From: Thunnus maccoyii
Lineage: Eukaryota; Chordata; Actinopteri; Scombriformes; Scombridae
Length of the DNA stretch: 64,000 nucleotides
Direction: 5' to 3'
Assembly: GCF_910596095.1 (NCBI RefSeq)
Contig: NC_056539.1
Span: 11,845,501-11,909,500, forward strand
The position numbers and the translations under genes were made by a program. Shown here one piece after another: positions 25,075-35,854 of the stretch. Below the pieces are notes generated by a model that did no database searches, was not told the origin of the DNA, and saw only the letters and a program-made list of their open reading frames with translations. Every line of letters begins with the position of its first letter. Position 1 is the first letter of the stretch.

Positions 25075-25890
25075 ATGGGAATAAACCACGGTTATGCACC
25101 ACCATCTGGGCAAACAACAGCGACAAATGGCAAACAGAGATTTCACATACAGGACACAAGAAAGAAAGGTTGTGAAGCAAAGATCACAATCAAACAAATA
25201 TGCAGGCTTCCTCAGTATGCGAGATCCTGCAAGAACAACCCACATAGGGAGCAAAAAAAAAGACAGAGAAGACTGCTGAAAGACCTAAGAGGAAGAAAGG
25301 AAATCGACAGTGAACTCCCACTAAACAAAGCACACATAAAGCACTCACTTGGAGGGGTCTCTAGAATGGGAAAGACAATCCATCTAACAATAACAAACTC
25401 AGTGGATTAGGGGAGGGCATGACAGACAAGTGAACTGGACAGAGCCTACTACCCTAAATTGCAAAGATCAGACTGAGAATCACAATGCTGGACCAAGAGA
25501 ACCTTTGCCAAAAGCTGGAGGAGTGAAGACAGATGGAGCATGTACTTTTTCCTGACCATACCAGAGTAAAAATCCTACCACAATATCAGCAGCAGACATG
25601 TCTGTTCAAGATGGTCCAATGGTACCTGTTAAGATGGAGACAAACGAGAATGGCATCACTCAGAATGAGTCTGATGTAACAGAACAGCCTCCTCCATCCT
25701 TTCCTGCCCATGACGAATCCGATGTACAAGTTGTGGACAACAATGAGGTTTCTGAGGAGACTCTCCTTTTTGTCCACCAAGAGAAGTGGTAGCAAGATGT
25801 CCTGAAGCGCTATGGAAACACCATTTGTCTCATTGATGCCACCCGCAAAACTACTAAATATGATCTTTGTGCAAACAAACTGTGATTACA
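25075..25890 (+). mobile_element. Relic of a MULE-like DNA transposase gene
   Basis: Broken frames on the + strand contain pieces recalling a transposase-derived family common in fish genomes: RKKGCEAKITIKQICRLPQY (about 25167), then after gaps ETLLFVHQEKW (about 25760) followed at once by an in-frame TAG and QDVLKRYGNTICLIDATRKT (about 25796-25855). The LIDATRKTTKY text resembles the LLDATYKT motif around the first catalytic Asp of MULE-type transposases. Several stops and frame changes interrupt it, so it is dead. It sits inside a recurrent array block, so it inserted after that block was duplicated. The family assignment is from memory of motifs only. Confidence 0.55.
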
Positions 25891-26829
25891 TTTTGGTTGC
25901 TATGTTCATAATACAGTTATGACATTTATGTATGTATGTATCACATTTATCTACACTCAAGGACCTCTTGTGATTGCGGTGATTCATAAGTTTTGAAATA
26001 CTTATTTTATAACGCCATTGACTGCTCTGTATACCGCCATTGCAGACTCCTCATTCTTCTTAACTGGTCGGCAGGGGCCGCAAGTGATCAGCAACTGCTT
26101 CAGTTTGGAATCTTGTTTCTGCTAGGGACAACCAATCATGCCTTGTTGCCATATTAGATCAATCGGTGCCAAATTTCAGTACCTTGTTGTGAATTCAAAT
26201 AAATATTGATAAGATTCTTTATGAGTCTATCGTAAAGCTTAGACTCTTTTCAGCAGTCCTCACCATTTTACAATATGTGTTATGACATAGCAAAAGGCAT
26301 TTCTGGCAATCGGCTAAGCTAAAAACAAGGCTTACCTTGTCTGTTGCACGCCACATTTTGGCCTTCGTTGTGGCTCAAAAACTGACATCCACAGAAAAGT
26401 CTGGACAGTCGATTGATTTTCATTTGGCATGAACAATGCCTTATCCAGTTTATAAAATTATCCATTTATTTCATTGTTTGTTTGGTTTGGTTTGTTTTCA
26501 TTTAGGCATTTAAAATCTTCCATAGATTAGTACTGTATTGACCTTGTCAATTTCAGCAACAAGGAATTGCTCCAACTCTTTTTATTTTAGTCACATACTA
26601 ATTTTGTATCCAAAAGATTCTTAAAAAAGGTTCATTCAGTTCTTCAGAACTCAAGAAACTTAAAAACCTGCATCATCATACTGATACTTAAGCAGCATCA
26701 AAGCTCTTGAAAATGTTCATCATAGAAACAGCTGCAGAAACACAAAGTTAGCTAATTGAACTAGGTGAAAACTAGTGAAAGCTAGGTGAACACTAGTTAA
26801 TGCCAAATGTAACTTTGTGCCAAAGATTG

Positions 26830-27580
26830 TCTTTTTAATCTGATATCAGTGGTGGATGTGGTAATGTTGGGACATATGACTCCTTCAAAAATGTCGACAT
26901 GTGTCCCCAACTTTGATGTTCAAATGTTGAACCAGAAGGTAAGACACAAATCGTAAATGGAACAAAAAAAAAAATGGGTGGGTCGCATAAGGTCAATACA
27001 ATATAGTACAATAGACCCTTTTTATGGCAGAAAATAAATAACAACATTAACAATGGCTCCATTCAATTAAGTGTCCCATTCAGCCAAACAATACACTTAA
27101 ATGATTAATATGAAAACACAGCTATCCACCATTGTCCATGATAGCCATCTCTATCAAATCATACGCATCTCTATCAAATCATGCATAATATCAGAGACCT
27201 GGAACTGGCTCACCTTAATGCTATGCAGCCATTCATATTATTCATTCCACCTGTGCTTTTCCTGCTTTGACAAGTCAAAAAATCTCCCATAAAAAGGGTC
27301 TTTTATTTTGCATCTTCCTAAGATGGGGACATGAATGAACACCTAAATTTGGTGGCAATCCATCCAATAGTTGTTGAGACATTTCACTCAAAACCACAAA
27401 TGTCAACCTCATTTTGGGACTGGAGGAAAAATCAGGGAATCATCATATTTATTAGGATTTACCCTCTGGGGACCATGAATGCCTGCACCAAATTTCATGG
27501 CAATCAAGTTCAACACATGCTCTACTCCGGTCAATTAAAACATTAACAGACTCAGTGCTTCAACTGCTGGCTGTCATAAT
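26830..27580. repeat. Dispersed percomorph repeats, non-coding
   Basis: About 26990-27090 (caatatagtacaat, aacattaacaatggctccattcaatt) is closely similar to 34795-34920 in the last long intron of protease G1. About 27320-27510 has the text tttggtggcaatccatccaa and ggggaccatgaatg, which I recognise as a very abundant repeat of percomorph genomes. No coding capacity. Confidence 0.6.
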
Positions 27581-27589
27581 GATCAAAAG

Positions 27590-27915
27590 GATATAACTGG
27601 TGCATTAGTTTGATAACTGTGACTGTGAGACCATTTTGACACTCAAATCTGAAGCAGGAAATTGGTTTCTGTGGTTCAGTTTGTCACAGAATTCAAAGAA
27701 ACATGTGAGTGGGCTTTTTAACCAAAACCAGTTTGGTGACTACTAGAAATTATTAACATCTCTCATAAATCCTTCATCAAATACACCAATACACCACTTC
27801 ATGGCAATTAATAGCTGTTGAGATAATTCAGTCTAGACCAAAGTGGTGGACCAACAGACCAACATTGCCATCCCTGGAGCTGTACCACTGACATGGCTAA
27901 AGACAGAGAGGTAGT
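27590..27915. repeat. Recurrent array block plus dispersed repeat
   Basis: 27590-27720 is another copy of the block found upstream of array genes (ttgtcacagaattcaaagaa, ctgtggttcag). From about 27770 to 27905 follows a dispersed repeat (ttcagtctagaccaaagtgg, accaacattgccatccctgg) whose end, catggctaaaaacagagag-like, is also found at about 34997-35020. Confidence 0.55.
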
Positions 27916-27968
27916 TAGTCATCAAATGCACAAAGGTGTTTTCACATGACATTCACAAAAGATGAAGA

Positions 27969-27972
27969 GTGT

Positions 27973-28003
<31 letters not shown>

Positions 28004-28011
28004 GGGGGGGG
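27969..28011. repeat. (GT)n followed by a 25-nt G homopolymer
   Basis: About nine GT units run directly into an unbroken run of about 25 G. Runs of this kind are error-prone in sequencing, so the exact length should not be trusted. Confidence 0.9.
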
Positions 28012-28087
28012 CTGGTGGCTGGGTGAATCTGGAGGAGTGGCTGAAGACTGGGCTTGTGGCAGTGTAGAAAGTGTAAGAGTAAAGACT

Positions 28088-28786
28088 AAGCAAGGTGAAG
28101 AAGGTCCAAACAGGCCTAGGTTGAACAAAATAGATATTTAAAGTGCAATTTATATAAAGTGTGAAATTCAAAGGGCAAATGAAATGAAGGAGAAAGAGCA
28201 GATTCATGAGAAAGATTGAAGTGTTAAAACTGACCACATACTTATCACATAATGTGCGTCACGCTGCTGAGGCACCAGAACCACAAGCAAAGATACCATA
28301 AGCAATCGATATCACAAGCTGAAAATTTCCATTGCAGAAAGGATGTGGTCATAGAGTTCAAGATTAAAAAAAAACAAAACTACTTGACACTCCCAGGTGT
28401 CAGCCTGAGGGTACTGCCAACTTAATGCAGGTCTGCAAAAATTTCTGCCTCATGTTCTGACATGTCTAGGACAAATTAGTGAGAATGGCAAATCTGATCA
28501 TTATTCTCTGGTCTACAAATGGAGGATTAACAGAATTTTCAAATAACTGATTTTACTTTCTAGGATCAAATCTGAAGTTACATCAGTAAGTCATTTGTAA
28601 ATATCCACTAGGTTCTCATTTACTAATACGCCATGAAGTATGCAGTTGTAAATCTAAGTAGGTCTTTTATGAAGGTCAACAGATCTAACTTTCTAATAAG
28701 CTAACGTCTACAGTTACAAATATTTATGATGTCATTCATGTAAGGTCATGAATTTTCCACTTACTGATAAGAAATCATCAAAAGTT
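28088..28786 (+). pseudogene. Relic E: protease promoter region and exon 1
   Basis: The block is homologous to 37163-37884 (and to its duplicate at about 44943-45665). It contains ggatgtggtc (28342) as in array promoters and a recognisable exon 1 (28424-28478). Relative to intact copies one nucleotide is missing after ATGCA, so the signal peptide frame is lost. The same loss is present in the homologous relics at 37498 and 45278, so the copy was already dead when the block was duplicated. No other protease exon follows; the homologous block ends at 28786, where a LINE fragment begins. Confidence 0.75.
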
Positions 28787-28787
28787 A

Positions 28788-30290
28788 GGCTTGAAGATGG
28801 GCCCTATGTTGCCTGTTCCCATCCTCCCTCCCAGAAACAGCTCCTTGGTCTTACTGACATTACAGTTAAGGAAGCTGCTGTCAAACCAGGTGGCAAGGTG
28901 ATCGATGTGCTGAGAGTAGGAAGGGCTGTTGACATCCTGCAGGCAGGCAACCAGGGCCATGTCATCAACATACTTCATGAGTGAGAGAAAGTGCTGCTGT
29001 ATTTTACCTCATTTGTATATATGGAGAACAGGAGGGGAGATATAATGCACCCTTGTGGAACGCTGGTGTTCAGGACAAGGCAGTCTGAGAAGGTGTTATT
29101 AATATACACTTGCTGGGGCCTCTTTCTCAGGAACTCCTTGATCCACCGGACAAGGCTGCTGTTGGATTGTATTAAAAGCAGAGGAGAAATCTTTAAGTAA
29201 AAGGACATATGAGTTGGCCTTGTCTAGATGATCATGTGCTTTGTCCAGGAGAGTGAGAGTGGTGTCCTCCACACCTCGACTGGCTTGAGAGGCAAACTTC
29301 ATGGGGTCCATGAGCTTAACTGTTTGCAATATGAGTTTCTTGCTCACTAGATTCTCCATGTATTTTCTTAATAGAGGTGTGAGGGCGATGGTTCTAAAAT
29401 CATTATGCAATTTTGTGTGCACCGTTTTAGGCACTGGAGCAATGATTGCGATTTTCCAGGCCTGGGAGACAAAACTGATGCTGAGGAACAAATGGAATAG
29501 ATGGGTCCCAGTTGGATGCCACATTCTTTCAAGACCCTTCCCTTGAGCCCATCCGGCCTATGGGCTTTGCAAGGGTTGACTCACTGGAGGATCGAAATGA
29601 CTTATTTTTCCTTTAATATCACAGGGGAAGGTGTCATTCCTGCACAGACATAGTCACATTCATCACTGAGGTCATGTTTATCAAATCTAGAAACTGAACA
29701 TGTTCATATCATTTGAAAGGCTAACGGGGCCATTACATTGACAGGCTACTCTGTGTTTCCTTCCCATCATTGTGTTCAGTCCCCTCCAAGCATCTCTTGC
29801 ATTGACATTCCTCTGCTTCTCTTCAACATAGTCTTTGTAGTCCATATTTGCTTTCTTAACCATGCATCTCCTCATTTCCTTCTCTAAATCTCTCACTTTT
29901 TGCAGGTCTCCCTCCAGAAAAGCTATTTTCTTTCACTTTTATCGGTGTTGTAGTCCTTTAAAACTTTATTTAATCCTATTGACCCATGGTTTGTTATTGG
30001 GGTAGATTCTGACATTTTTGTTTTATTGATAATAGTCAACACAGAGGTTGATATAATTGGTGATTGTGTAGGTTAACAGTTCAGGGTTATTACAGGACAC
30101 CTGGTCATTGGGGAAAAAGTCACATTCAGTGGCATCAAAACAAGACCTCAGCTCTGCAACTGAATCATTTGTCCAGGCATGAATGTGTTTCTGACAGTAC
30201 TTTGGCAAGAGGTGGATAACATTATTATCAGACAGTTCAAGTGGTTGGTGGCATCTGGGAACATAAGCATCCCCCACATTTCAGAATTCC
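28788..30290 (-). mobile_element. CR1/L2/Rex1-like LINE fragment, reverse transcriptase
   Basis: Frames on the minus strand show non-LTR reverse transcriptase parts in the right order: WTNDSVAELRSCF (about 30170), ARDAWRGLNTMMG (about 29780), PVPK and FRTIALTPLLRKYMENLV (about 29400), DFSSAFNTIQ (about 29180), FLRKRPQQVYINNTF with PQGCIISPLLFSIYTN (about 29120-29010), and KYVDDMAL, the catalytic YVDD box (about 28970). Several frame changes and internal losses break it. The 5' half with the endonuclease is missing or unrecognisable, as in typical truncated LINE copies; the 3' end is at the junction with the duplicated block at 28787. Confidence 0.85.
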
Positions 30291-30503
30291 AGAATGACTG
30301 ATTTTCCCAAACTCACAAAGCAAGTAGTGTGGTCGAAAAGAAACAGTCTCAGAGGATCACCGCAACAAACTTGACAGACATATCCCCTAACATGATTGCC
30401 AGGGACAAACTTTTTTACAGTAGCAAATGTTGATACCAAAACAAACAAACAGATGAGCCAGGTAATTAGGGTCAGCATTTGCATATGCTAGTGGTTAATG
30501 TTT
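30291..30503. other. Non-coding, unidentified
   Basis: Possibly the truncated end of the LINE or unrelated DNA. No feature recognised. Confidence 0.4.
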
Positions 30504-30777
30504 CACAATAGTTTCCTGCAATAGCCGAATGAAACTGGTTTATTCTCTTATATCAGTTTCAAGGTTATTGGCAATAACAAGATGGCAATAACTCTAACTG
30601 ACATAGATGGCAGTCTGATAATACTAGCTGGGCTAATTGAATATAAGTCATCAAAACCCCATTTCACTGATCATCATCTATGTCAATTAGAGTGATTACC
30701 ATCCATTTAATAGCCTTGCAATTGATATAAGAGAATGAACTGGTTTAATTTAGCTATTGCAGGAAACTATTGCGAAT
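30504..30777. mobile_element. Fold-back element, imperfect long palindrome
   Basis: cacaatagtttcctgcaata at 30504 pairs with the reverse complement of tattgcaggaaactattgcg (30757-30776), and the pairing continues inward: ggtttattctcttatatca with tgatataagagaatgaactg, and aactctaactgacatagatg (30590-30609) with catctatgtcaattagagtg (30674-30693). Arms are about 105 bp with a loop of about 65 bp. There is no coding capacity. It looks like an old non-autonomous fold-back transposon. Confidence 0.75.
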
Positions 30778-30834
30778 CAAAATAGCAATGGTTATATTGT
30801 TATGAGCCTAAAATCTGTTATTTTTATATGAATA

Positions 30835-30980
30835 TCAATTCAAGATGGCCACCAAACGAACCCCATGGGCCATTAGTTGACCTTGGCAACACAGAAAATT
30901 CTTAACTGGTCACCATTAGGGTCCTAAAAAACAGATAACAAAAAAATGCCATGCAGGTACATGGGGACCTATTTCTTTTC
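30835..30980 (-). repeat. 146-bp repeat, inverted copy of 38506-38662
   Basis: The reverse complement of this stretch matches 38506-38662 and its tandem duplicate 46286-46442 almost base for base (shared texts: catgtacctgcatggcattt, ccaaggtcaactaatggccc, catggggttcgtttggtggc). It is probably a piece of a dispersed element; its own ends are not clear. Confidence 0.8.
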
Positions 30981-31377
30981 CTTGGGATCACTTGGGATCG
31001 ATCACTGGGAGCATCTCACCCTTGTACCAAAGCCCTATAGTTCCTTTCGTTTCCCCTAATCAAAGCCAGATGCCACCCAGTTTGGTTTTAACATGCAGCT
31101 TCTTCCTGGCCTTAGACAAGGCTGAAGGCAAGATGGACTACTACTCCATCCAACTTCGTGTTAGTGTAATAATTTCACCTCTTTAGAAATCTCTCCAATG
31201 TTAGTGACAGTTTTTTTCTTGCTCTGTCTACTGGTCTTGTTAGGTTTATTGCAGCAAAACATTTCTTACTGTATGTAATGTTTTAAACACAAAATGAAAA
31301 ACAAAAATGAAGGGTGAATGACATGAAAGTAGGAAAAATGTATTCATGTGAGACAGTGTTAAAGTTACGTCTGTGCT

Positions 31378-31515
31378 TTGTCAGCTTGCATTTATCAAAG
31401 GATGTGGTTAGATATCAAGATAGATGGAAATCATACTGTACAGATTAAATTCTGCTGTTTAAAAAGGGTGTGTTTGACAGCCTCAAGACAACAAGTTGAG
31501 TTTGCTGCCGGCACA
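31378..31515 (+). promoter_or_regulatory. Proximal promoter of protease copy F1
   Basis: ggatgtggtta (about 31400-31410) lies about 57 bp before a weak TATA-like tttaaaaag (31458-31466), which lies about 50 bp before the start codon. A cttgca text precedes the TGTGG element by about 15 bp, as in the other genes. The same arrangement, with a few substitutions, stands before copies F2 (about 39181 and 39238) and F3 (about 46961 and 47018). Confidence 0.55.
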
Positions 31516-32940
31516 ATGTATGTTCTGCGCAAGATTCTGCTTTTTCATGTCTTAATGTGCCTCGGACAAAATGGTAAGATTGCACAATCTTTTCTACAGC
31601 ATGCAATTGGGATTTTAACTCATTTTAATTTTCTTCATATATTTTTAGCACTTGGGAGTGAAATCATACATGGGGAAAAGGCCCCAGAGAACTCCCTGCT
31701 GTATATGGCCTCGGTACAGAGCTATGGAAGTCATATATGTGGAGGAGTCCTCATCAGTGAAGACTTTGTACTCACAGCTGCGCACTGTGACGTGTGAGCT
31801 ACTTTTCCCTCTTTAAACAATATATTATTCATGTAATTAGTAAAATCTCTTATTTCAAGAGAAATTGATCTGATTTTCTGCTGTGTTTTGTTGTTGACAA
31901 TCTGATAATTGCATTTTATTCAGGAATCCTACAAATGTTGTTCTTGGCACCCACAATCTCAGAAAGGCTGGCAGGAGAAGGATAAAAATTGTGAAGAAAT
32001 ACAAACATCCATCTTATGAAAATATTGCATATGGGAATGACATCATGCTCCTCAAAGTAAGTAGATTTTCATACAACCCAGTTGTTTCTCATGACATGTT
32101 GCATTTTTTTAATCAAATTATTTCCTTTTAAGTTATGTTAAAATAAATTTGGTTCAAGAAATCAATACAAAAATTAAGCATTATTTTCCATGAGGGTAAA
32201 TGTAAAAGGTGGTGGTAGAGCCTAAAACAGTATTGAATAACAATGTCCCAGCATTGCAATAATTTAATATTAAAACCTATCTACCTTAATTTAAATGAAT
32301 CATCAGCTCTGACATCTGGCAATTGTATAAGTGAAGTCTGATAAAGATTATGGTCGTGTTCAGACAGATTGCCAGTCTTTTAAATTTACTTTCTGATTTT
32401 GTGTCTCCAGCTGTCTAGAGGAGTTCAACTGGGCAAAAGCATACAACCGATTCCACTTCCAAGTTCTGATATCGACCTTCAGGAAAACCAAATGTGTCTT
32501 GTAGCTGGATGGGGTTACGTGAGAACTGGTGGTGGCACTGTTGATGAGCTGAGAGAGGTGAATGTGTCGATCATTAACCCAGAAGTCTGTAGGAAGAGAT
32601 GGCCTGTCAATATTCCTCACAATATTATCTGTGCAGGTGGATATGGTACAGACAAAGGATTCTGCCAGGTGTGTTTTCTGTTCTCTAAAAGAAAATGGCA
32701 ACTGGTTTCTAGTCTTAAAATGGTACAAACATTTAATTAAACGATGAGCAAACAAATTATGATACTTCTTCCCAACAGGGTGATTCTGGTGGTCCTCTGG
32801 TGTGCAATGGGATGGCAGTTGGTGTTGTGTCTTTCAATAGGAACTTCGACTGTGACTACCCAGATGTACCCAACGTCTTTACAGACATATCAAAACACGT
32901 TTCCTGGATCAATAAGATTGTCACGGAAAAGAACTGCTAA
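31516..32940 (+). CDS. Granzyme/mast-cell-protease-like serine protease, copy F1
   Basis: 251-aa S1A protease. Exons: 31516-31573, 31649-31793, 31924-32056, 32411-32668, 32779-32940, phases 1, 2, 0, 0. Signal peptide MYVLRKILLFHVLMCLG; mature start IIHGEKA after a Glu, with His rather than Gly or Asn at position 18. His57 (TAAHC), Asp102 (GNDIMLLK) and Ser195 (GDSGGP) are present. S1 pocket: Gly189, Phe190, Cys191, Gln192, Asn216, Asn226. Eight disulfide cysteines plus a C-terminal Cys (EKNC). A NVS glycosylation site lies in exon 4. Exons 3-5 encode the same protein sequence as copy F2 (39295) and differ from F3 (47075) at several residues. AATAAA at about 33238. Confidence 0.88.
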
Positions 32941-32964
32941 ATGTAACAATCATACAGTCTTACT

Positions 32965-33170
32965 TTGCTTCAGCATGCCTTTATTCTGTTTGAGCGGCGC
33001 AGTTGTGTCTGAGTCGCTCTTTCAGTATTTGCTCTTAAAAAGAAATGCAATGATCTTCCATAAAGTTTTGCTTCAGCATGCCTTTATTCTGTTTGAGCGG
33101 CGCAGTTGTGTCTGAGTCGCTCTTTCAGTATTTGCTCTTAAAAAGAAATGCAATGATCATAAAGTTTTGC
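32965..33170 (+). repeat. 103-bp tandem duplication in the F1 3' UTR
   Basis: Text beginning ttgcttcagcatgcctttat at 32965 is repeated at 33068, with a third, degraded start at about 33168 (ttgcctcagcatgc). The same duplication is present after copies F2 (about 40744-40949) and F3 (about 48526-48730), so it predates the split of the three F genes. Confidence 0.9.
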
Positions 33171-34042
33171 CTCAGCATGCTTCTATTGTAATATGGAGGT
33201 GTTGTTGTTCACTATTTGCTCTTCAACCAAAATTCAAAATAAAAACTCATTTCAAATGCCATGTTTTGTTTCTGTCAGTATGAGAGGACACAAATAATAT
33301 TTAAGTTAATAAAAACTATTCAAAGGTCCTTCTTCCAACAATATATCTACAAAATGTGTACATTTGATGTAGAATGAGTAACTTCTGACATGCCCACATA
33401 ATACTGGTCAGCCCTAATAAAACCAGGACAGTCACACTTTGCACCAAACCACTGCAGCTTGATTTTGTCACAAGGCTACACTACGTAAGTGCTACTCATC
33501 ATCATCTTCATTTTAGCAATTGGCTATATTTCCACAGCAGAGCAAGAGGGGTGGTCAGTGCTCCCTGATAACTGACTGGACACTCCAAATGCTACCCCCA
33601 AATTTCTTTAACCTAACTGACTGTAACAAAAATTATGATTACCACACTTAAGAATCTAAATGTGGTTAAGTAATAATCGTAAACAATGAGGGAAGGAGGT
33701 CTAAAAAGGCCCAGAATGAACTGAATCAAGAGGTTGAATGTCTCCTCAATACAAAAAGAAAAACAAAAATGAATGATGGATGACATAAAAGTGTGAAGAA
33801 TAGATTAACATGACAGACTGTGGTAACGTCAATACATAATTCAGGCTGTTGTGCCACAAGTGCTATGAGCAAAGAAGATAATGCAAAGATAATATCACTG
33901 TGCAACTCGCAAACTTGCATTGTTAAAGGATGTGGTTATAGAAATCAAGATGCTAATCACAGTTGCCAACAGTGAGGACATACAGCAATGCTGTATAAAA
34001 GGGTCTACCTAGGATGGTGAAGTTAATTCTCCTGCTGGAAAG
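33171..34042 (+). promoter_or_regulatory. F1-G1 intergenic DNA with the G1 promoter
   Basis: Most of it is featureless. Near its end tgtggtt (33931-33937, within ggatgtggttata) lies 63 bp before a TATA box (tataaaa, 33994-34000), which lies about 45 bp before the start codon of G1. An acttgcat text precedes the element. The duplicate is at 40950-41821. Confidence 0.6.
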
Positions 34043-35854
34043 ATGCATCGTCTGCACAAATTTCTGCTTTGTCATGTTCTGACATGTCTAGGTAAGATTA
34101 CCAAATTGGTTCATTATTCTCCAGCCTTTTAATGGAGCCTTAACCTAAATCAGATTTTCTGTTAAACTTTTAAGCACGTGGGAGCGAAATCATACATGGG
34201 GAAAAGGCCAAGGAGAACTCACTGCTGTATATGGCCTCGGTGCAGAACAACAATGGTCATGTATGTGGAGGATTCCTCATCACTGAGGACTTTGTAGTAA
34301 CTGCTGCCCACTGTGACCGATTGTGAGTTACCTTTCCCTTTTAAAGAAATCTTAATTCATGTCAATATGAATTACAATGGACTTCAACTTTCTATAAACC
34401 ATTGTTTTTATTGTTTTCTTTTGCTGTTTTTTAGAAAGAAATTTATGAAATGTACTGACAACCTCTCAATGATCACTCACCCAGGGAACTTACAAGCATT
34501 GTTCTCGGCACCCACAATCTCAGGAGGGCTGATCATGAAAGAAGAGACATCAAACAGAGATACAAACACCCAGCTTTTGTGAATGAAGGAAATGGTAATG
34601 ACAGCATGCTCCTTAAGGTATGTATATACTCATTTGAAGCAATAGCCTCGGGTGAAATCATACATTTTGGTGGTCAAATTTATCTGCATTTAAGTTTGAT
34701 TAAAGTCTATAAGGTTCTATTACTTTTTACGTGTGTTTGCTGTTGCCAGCAATATCAACCATAAGGTAAGAGACGAAATCAGAAAAAAGGGTCATAATAT
34801 CAACACAATATAGTACAATATTCCCTTTTTATGTCAGACATTTTGATTTGTCAAAGCAGGAAAAACACAGTTGTAAATAATAACATTAACGATGGCTCCA
34901 TTCAATTCAATGTCCCAGTAAGCCATGTCAGTGAGTGAATATGCACAATACCAGAGGCCTGGAACTGGCTCATCTTATTGCCATACAGCCATACCACTGG
35001 CATGGCTAAAAACAGAGAGGAGTGTCAGTGAGCAGCTTCTGAACTGAACTGAACACCACAAAGTCAAATGGTGTTTTTGGCTTAATCCATCCATTAAATT
35101 GCTATTTAAGGTAAATGTAAAAGTGCCACTGCCAAAATAGCAAAAACACACAACATTACAACTGTTGAGGGCAACAATCGCTGCTTGTAACATGTAAACA
35201 ACAACCTAAATGATTAATCAGCTCCATATTCCAACAACTGTTTGTTAATCTGAAATCTGATGCCGGAAAAGAAGAATTTTATTATATTTAGATTACTATT
35301 GTTTTATTTTCCTTTCTGATTTTGTGTCTCCAGCTGGCACGGAAAGCTCAATTGAACAACCGAGTACAAACAATTCAACTTCCAAAATCTGAAATGGACA
35401 TAAAAGAAAACGTAACATGTCATGTAGCTGGATGGGGTGCCACGAGAACTGGTGGTGGCACTGTTGATGAGCTGAGAGAGGTGGATGTGTCGATCATTAA
35501 CCTGCAAGTCTGTAAGGAGAAATGGCCTGGTCTTCCTGCCAATGTTATCTGTGCAGGTGGATATGGTACAAACAAAGGATTCTGTCAGGTGTGTTTTCTG
35601 ACCTCAATTGGTTTCTAGTCTTAAAATGGTGCAACCATCTTTAATTGAATAATAGCCAAATAAATGATGATACTTCTTCCTAACAGGGTGATTCTGGTGG
35701 TCCTCTGGTGTGCAATGATATGGCAGTTGGTGTTGTGTCTTTCAACAAGTACAAGAACTGTAAATACCCAGATGTACCCAACGTCTATGTGGACATATCA
35801 AAACATCTCCCCTGGATCAATACGATTCTCAAAGGCACAAAACATTATGAGTAG
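34043..35854 (+). CDS. Granzyme/mast-cell-protease-like serine protease, copy G1
   Basis: 250-aa S1A protease. Exons: 34043-34091, 34175-34322, 34485-34617, 35334-35588, 35687-35854. Exon 1 codes for a short signal peptide, MHRLHKFLLCHVLTCL; the propeptide ends GSE and the mature enzyme starts IIHGEKA. His57 (TAAHC), Asp102 and Ser195 (GDSGGP) are present. The residue after Asp102 is Ser (GNDSMLLK), where every other intact copy, including its near-identical twin G2, has Ile. S1 residues: Gly189, Phe190, Cys191, Gln192, Asn216, Asn226. It has a NVT glycosylation site in exon 4 (ENVTC), a longer C-terminus (KGTKHYE) and no terminal cysteine. The third intron is over 700 bp long because it holds dispersed repeats. 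AATAAA at about 35956. Confidence 0.85.
34770..35020. repeat. Dispersed repeat in intron 3 of G1
   Basis: Similar to 26940-27090 (caacacaatatagtacaata, aacattaacgatggctccat) and, in its last part (ccactggcatggctaaaaac), to the end of the repeat at 27905. It is duplicated within G2 at about 42549-42799. No coding capacity. Confidence 0.65.

Noticed and set aside
34313-34582. 89-codon frame at G1 exon 3, duplicated at 42092
   Set aside because: It reads exon 3 in the wrong frame; the correct frame is fixed by the splice sites and the GND-ML motif.
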